From positions 1 to 51,893 of the forward strand of contig JADJNC010000002.1 in NCBI GenBank assembly GCA_016709335.1: a stretch of 51,893 nucleotides of DNA. The letters are read 5' to 3'. This document shows, piece after piece, positions 47,649 through 51,893 of this stretch. This stretch comes from Candidatus Propionivibrio dominans. GTDB lineage: Bacteria > Pseudomonadota > Gammaproteobacteria > Burkholderiales > Rhodocyclaceae. Position 1 is the stretch's first letter. The number at the start of each line of letters is the position of its first letter. The position numbers were made by a program, and so were the translations under genes. Under the pieces are notes generated by a model that was given only the letters and a program-made list of their open reading frames with translations, made no database searches and was not told where the DNA came from.

Positions 47649-47864
47649 ATGTCGACGAGAATCCCGCCTCATTGTCCTGTTTGCGCGGGCGACGGCGTGC
47701 CGTTGGGTACGCTGGGCCGCCTGCGCTGGTTCCGTTGTCGCGACTGCGGCATGAACTTCAGTCGTCAGACTGGCACGCGCCCCAAGACCAAGTCGACGTC
47801 TCATCAAGAGGAAGGAGAACCGCATGGAAATTCCCGCTGTGGCAAGCTTGCAAGCGCAGGCTGA
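47649..47864 (+). CDS. Small zinc-ribbon-like protein
   Basis: A 71-residue protein with two CxxC pairs (HCPVCAGDG; FRCRDCGMNF) spaced 17 residues apart, a zinc-ribbon pattern, followed by a basic tail. It may bind DNA or RNA. The upstream AGGGGATCGTC gives a moderate ribosome site. Its last 40 bases overlap the next gene in another frame, so either the C terminus is extended here by a lost stop or the overlap is real. Confidence 0.55.
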   Translation: MSTRIPPHCPVCAGDGVPLGTLGRLRWFRCRDCGMNFSRQTGTRPKTKSTSHQEEGEPHGNSRCGKLASAG

Positions 47865-48132
47865 ACCTCTGGCCTCGTTATCGATCTCGCATCTGAGTTC
47901 AAGCACCCGCCTGAAACTGGCCGATGACGAGTTGTCGGTCAACGCCTACCCGACCGACTGCGGCGGCATCATCTATGTCGGCGCACCCCGCCACCGGATC
48001 CCGACCGAAGCCGACTTGGCCACGATTTTCGAGGTCGCTCAGTTAGCCGGCGTCGTCTGGCTGAACTTCGACAGCGAGGCGGCCGTGATCGACGGCCTGC
48101 CGATCTTCGAGATGCCGGACCCCGCATCATGA
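47824..48132 (+). CDS. DUF5983-like hypothetical protein
   Basis: A 102-residue soluble protein (RLKLADDELSVNAYPTDCGG, IIYVGAPRHRIPTEADLATI, VVWLNFDSEAAVIDGLPIFE). The pattern D-x-L-x-x-x-x-Y-P...YVG...WLxFD...LPxF resembles DUF5983 proteins of mobile elements, whose function is unknown. GAAGGAG lies just before ATG 47824. It overlaps the next start (ATGA), and is probably co-translated with it. Confidence 0.62.
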   Translation: MEIPAVASLQAQAEPLASLSISHLSSSTRLKLADDELSVNAYPTDCGGIIYVGAPRHRIPTEADLATIFEVAQLAGVVWLNFDSEAAVIDGLPIFEMPDPAS

Positions 48133-48467
48133 GCCGGCACTACATCCGGCTCATGCACCAGGGGCAGCCGGTCTTGGTAGTGGCCGGCTACGACCGGCCC
48201 CTGCGCGAACTTTTCCTGCAGGTGTTTCTCTGCCAGGAGAGCGGGCCGGCCGGCGATGATGACATCGTCTACGACAGCCTTCATGAACCGGCCCTGGACT
48301 GGACCGTCATTGGTACGCTGACCGATAAACTCACTGCGCTCGGCATCTGCGTGCCCGAGAAGTTGATCGAGGCGGTGTATCTGGATCAGCGCTTCACTAC
48401 AGGCAACGTCGTGGTTTGGCACCATGCCGACCAAGCACCTGAAGTCCTGCATACCAACCGAGCATAA
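48129..48467 (+). CDS. Hypothetical island protein
   Basis: A 112-residue soluble protein (HYIRLMHQGQPVLVVAGYDR, PLRELFLQVFL, AGDDDIVYDSLHEPALDW, ALGICVPEKLIEAVYLDQRF). Beta-alpha composition, no known motif. ATG overlaps the preceding stop (ATGA), so it is translated with the DUF5983-like protein and may act with it. It is the last plus-strand gene before two leftward genes. Confidence 0.65.
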   Translation: MSRHYIRLMHQGQPVLVVAGYDRPLRELFLQVFLCQESGPAGDDDIVYDSLHEPALDWTVIGTLTDKLTALGICVPEKLIEAVYLDQRFTTGNVVVWHHADQAPEVLHTNRA

Positions 48468-48543
48468 CTTATCTAAGGCAGGGCGTTGCGCCACGCGGCC
48501 AACGCTCCTTGCCCTTTCTCTGGGGCTTTCGGAGGTATCAGCG

Positions 48544-49885
48544 CTATACAAAGATCTCTGGGAATAAAAGAACAACTAGTTTCATATCTGAGGTATCCGG
48601 TGTGTAGGCGGGATCGTTGATCTGCATCTGCGCCTTGTAATGCTTCACCTTGAGCGCCCACTTCCCCGATTTATCCTCGGCTCGCAACTGGTCGGCGCGG
48701 TCGTAGGCAGCCAGTGCCCGGCGGAAATAATGCAGGTAGCGCCTGTGCGCCGGTTCGACACGGTGTGCGACCTCGATGAAGGTCTTGAAGCGCCAACCGA
48801 TCACGCGCCCATGTTTTGCGGAGTACAGCGCATTCAGCAATGTGCGGGGTACATGGTTTGCGTATTGAGGAAGTTCAACCCCTTCAGCCGCCAATGCCCG
48901 CCGTAGCTCAGCCCAGCCACGATAGTCCGGCGTGTCGCTCGTTTCGTAGTCGAGCCACCAGGTCTCGAACTTCTCCCGTACCTCGGCAAGACGTTGTCGT
49001 TCTCGTTCCTGGGCCTGCTCTTGCAGAGCGTCCCGTGCTCCGTCGAAATCGAAGTAGTAGGCACGCTGGCTTTCCCGCTCAAGGTCAGGTCGTCAAACCC
49101 AACCACCCGGCGTTGCAGGTCTGAATTTCCCATCAATGTCGGCTCGGCCCAGATGCAATCCAGCATGAACCGTCCCCGTTGCACGGAAGCATCGCGAGTT
49201 GCCTGCGTCACTACAAAGGCATTACGGTTGTTGTTGAAAAACACGTCGTCCTGGGTCAACCGCCGCGCCCCGCCGTCGAAGTGGGCAAAGATCCAGATCA
49301 ACAAACCACCTTCCTGCAAGTAGAACTCGCGGCGCTCGGCAATCACATTTACATACGTGGTGGACAACTGAATCTCGAAAACCACTGGAATGCCCCGATA
49401 GATCGCACGCACATCAGGCTTTCGCCACTCTGCCGTCAGTGTGCCAGACCATCGTTTTTCGGTGGCCACGTCCGTGAACCGGGGGTCAGCCGCCAAACAC
49501 TGTGCGACCCACTCTTTCATCTGCAGGTGCCGGGCGCTTTCCTTGACGCCGTTGTAACGCCTTGCATCAATCTCCTCCTGCGATAGCTCACCCCGCGTGC
49601 GCGCCAAGCAACGCCCATCTTCCAGCGTATGCCGGAAGAAGAAACGCCGCTCTTCGGCGCGCGACACTAGGTAGACAGGCACCCCACACAATGAGCAGGC
49701 ATAGTGGGGCGTGCCTCGCTTGATGTCGGTGCGGAGCGCCATCCGCAATTGGATCGCCTTTTCGTAATCGGTGCCGATGACTTCGCCATGATCGAGATGA
49801 TCCCCGAGGCGATCTCCATTACCTCGGCAACCTCAGGATTCTCGACAGCAAAAGCACCACGTTCGTCCAGAACGGTAGGTCCCAC
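48544..49885 (-). pseudogene. DUF6035/CoiA-like protein with nuclease-like core, two frameshifts
   Basis: Probable GTG start at 49885 (VGPTVLDERGAFAVENPEVA) with GAGAGG upstream. A shift in GGGG near 49808 joins it to LGDHLDHGEVIGTDYEKAIQ and a zinc-finger-like YACSLCGVPVYL. The core KPDVRAIYRGIPVVFEIQLS has the PD...ExQ pattern of a PD-(D/E)XK nuclease, as in DUF6035 and CoiA-like proteins. A second shift near 49090 (one C missing in ACCTTGAG) leads to RESQRAYYFDFDGARDALQE and the C-terminal part (NALYSAKHGRVIGWRFKTFI), ending at 48544. Repaired length is about 446 residues. Its role is unknown; a DNA-processing or defence role is an inference. Confidence 0.65.
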
Positions 49886-49905
49886 GACTAGCCCTCTCAA
49901 CAATA

Positions 49906-51893
49906 GGCCTTGGCTGCAGATCGGCGCACCTGTACCTCGGCAGGAACCAGCATATCATGGTTCCTTCGCGGTCGCAGGCGACGGGGACGCAACCTGTCCA
50001 GGGTCTCGCTATCGGCGACCAGCAGGTCGTAAGTCCTCAGCGCGCACGTTCGCCGTATCGTCAGCCCGAACGCGGAGCAACGGAATCGCAGCCCATGCGA
50101 ACAACTCGTCCTTCAATTGGTCTCGTTCGCGGACATCATCGTCATCATGCAGAGCTGAGTCCAGCTCGAAAACCAGCCACGGGATCTTCGTCCTCGGTGC
50201 ATAACAGAACATCGACCTGTGCCGCCCACGAATAGCGCCGGTGTCGATCTGAAAGACGAAGGACGAAGCCATCGACATCCATGAAATTACGTAGCGGCAC
50301 GTTGGGGTAGGCGCGCAGGCTGGGAAGAATTGCCGCACCGCCTGCAAAAATTCGCGTTCCTGCGAGCTGGCGCAAACCGCTCTTACGGAAGGTCATAAGA
50401 TCGCTCAAATGCACTGGCCGAGTAAATGCGCTGGCCATCCGATGCGGCGCATGGGGGCACCACATCACCCTGGCTGGTCGCGGCGGCTGCTGCTGGCCTT
50501 GCAGAACGTCGGCCCGGTACTGATCCCTCCGGCGCCTCGCAATAAGTCAACTCTTCGTGGGGAGCGGGGCATCCGGTCCCTCGACCTCGCGCCATGCGGC
50601 ATCAAGCAGTGCATTGATGCCTTCAAGCGGTCGTTGTCGACTTCCAGCAACCGCAACGAACAAGACGCAAAAAGGCGGACCATTGTCGCCTGCAACCAAA
50701 GCCCCCTTGTGGGTTTCTCGTGGAGCACCGTCGGAAAGATCTGCTGCGTAATCTTGGTCAGCTGGCTGCTAAGGACGTCGGCACCCGGCACCATCGTTTC
50801 GTCGGCAAAGCGAGGAAGCCGCCGATGTCGCTCTTCCAGGAATATCCGCAGGTTCTCGATGGTGGCATTCATTGCGCCACCTTCCGCGAAGTCGACGTCC
50901 AGAAATAGGCTATGTCGAAGGCATAAGACCACATGTTGGGCAGTTTCTCGACCCTTCGGTTGGAACAAATGCGGCATGACTCCCGCGTACATTACGAGCC
51001 CTTCAGATTCGAGCTTTAGTCGGGTTCTTCGCCATCGCCGGCATAGACCAGATACGGCAGCGGATCGTTCGGATCGGTCAACCTGCCCTGCAGCCGTCAG
51101 CGCCTGCATGCGGATCGACGTACCGAACTCGTCAATCGCTTCGCGGACGGTCTGCTTAACTTCATCGGACACGCCCGCACGATCCGGTACCGCACGATGT
51201 CAATGCGGGGCAACAAGGTCCGCAGCAGGGAATCGTCATCGGCTCGGGCCAGCTCTGCAGCTCGGCAGTGCGAAGAAGAAATTCAGGTCCTTCGGCAGGC
51301 CGTTCGATGATGGTCATCGCGAAACCAACAGGCAGCTCGGGACCATTGCCTGCTGCATCTCGACCTCCTGGCAAAAGCCCTCCCGGGTCGAGACCCGCGT
51401 CGTTCAATGCCAATAACAGTTTGTGCAAATCGACACGGTAGATATCCGACGGGACACTCAAGTACTGCGAGCGCTTGGTCACCTCGCGATGGCGAAGTTT
51501 TGCGAAAGTACCCGCTGTACAAGCTCATAGCGACACAGCAGCCTACTCAGATCCCAATCGGTCTCACTCTCAGCATCGTTGATCACCAGCCCGGGGACAA
51601 AGTCCTTGGGATGGATTGTCGATAACTTGCCATACATAGCGGCCCCACACCGATCCGCCGGGCCCCGTCATCCGAAGTAATTCCCTCGGACCTGTAAGTC
51701 CTTCATCGCCAGATGGAGCTGTGCCCAACATGTCGGCCTCGTCGCCACGGGCAATCTCGTAGCCTGACCCCGGCAGCAGGCTCATCGTCCTCGCGACAGA
51801 CCAATTCGAATTGCCGGCATCCGTTGGTCACACCGGCTGCGGGCTTATCGACGGCAAACAGTTGGCCAATACTTCCCGACTGTAGCGATTGCA
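49906..51893 (-). pseudogene. DUF2726-containing gene, heavily frameshifted, runs off window
   Basis: Protein-like sequence passes through all minus frames. Near the left end AAQVDVLLCTEDED joins, after a shift, to PWLVFELDSALHDDDDVRER and DQLKDELFAWAAIPLLRVRA, the DUF2726 core (ELDxxxH... RD..KD...LPLLR), which is related to PD-(D/E)XK nucleases. Further right are LRIFLEERHRRLPRF (near 50850), VKQTVREAIDEFGTSI (near 51160), SQYLSVPSDIYRVDLHKLLL (near 51460) and, at the edge, IGQLFAVDKPAAGVTNGCRQ. At least five shifts break it. The N terminus lies beyond 51893. It ends about where the DUF6035-like gene begins, so the two form a pair. Confidence 0.5.

Noticed and set aside
1..51893. CRISPR arrays, tRNA or rRNA genes
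   Set aside because: No regularly spaced repeats and no cloverleaf or rRNA-like sequence were seen on reading either strand.

Overview
The window reads as a high-GC proteobacterial accessory region, most likely from a betaproteobacterium. That placement is an inference from codon style and from CopK- and CzcE-type copper proteins, which are best known from Cupriavidus and relatives. Two parts of an integrative/conjugative-type or plasmid-like backbone (about 1-13.1 kb and 43.3-51.9 kb) enclose a copper/silver resistance cargo (about 13.6-42.3 kb). The cargo, especially 13.6-22.3 kb, is visibly more AT-rich than the backbone.

Left backbone: a decayed Tn3-family transposase abutting a broken HamA-like (Hachiman-type, DUF1837) gene; a RES toxin with a frameshifted antitoxin and a downstream HExxH protein; a large ParB-like gene; a small GGDEF diguanylate cyclase; and a giant N6-adenine methylase/helicase gene. 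Right backbone: a run of small island-type genes, RadC, and two frameshifted genes with nuclease-like (PD-(D/E)XK-like) features that run to the window edge. Five backbone genes in the two arms carry the same 5' leader architecture, two stacked hairpins whose second stem pairs with the Shine-Dalgarno region. The stems change sequence between copies while keeping pairing. Two copies also share a roughly 207-nt hairpin-rich arm. This resembles the described radC RNA motif in context and is the most interesting signal here.

Cargo: a leftward HME-RND operon (TolC-type outer membrane protein, small His-motif periplasmic protein, membrane fusion protein, RND pump, small periplasmic protein) is divergent from a CusR/CusS-type two-component system. 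It is followed by a rightward DUF411-cusF-cusC-cusB-cusA operon, a DUF2933-methyltransferase-membrane protein-CopA ATPase operon, small periplasmic proteins, an odd His-rich FlgB-like protein beside an HD-GYP phosphodiesterase, CopK, a CzcE-like protein, an IS701-family element and a His-tailed EamA transporter. A repeated ATTACATTTC-type box upstream of most of these units suggests one CusR/CopR-like regulon. The modules would act together: P-type ATPase from cytoplasm to periplasm, small chaperones in the periplasm, and RND pumps out of the cell.

Single-base frameshifts, almost all in homopolymer runs, break at least eight otherwise coherent genes. Either the sequence has homopolymer errors or the element is decaying; both may apply, since the left Tn3/HamA region and the far right end look truly degenerate.
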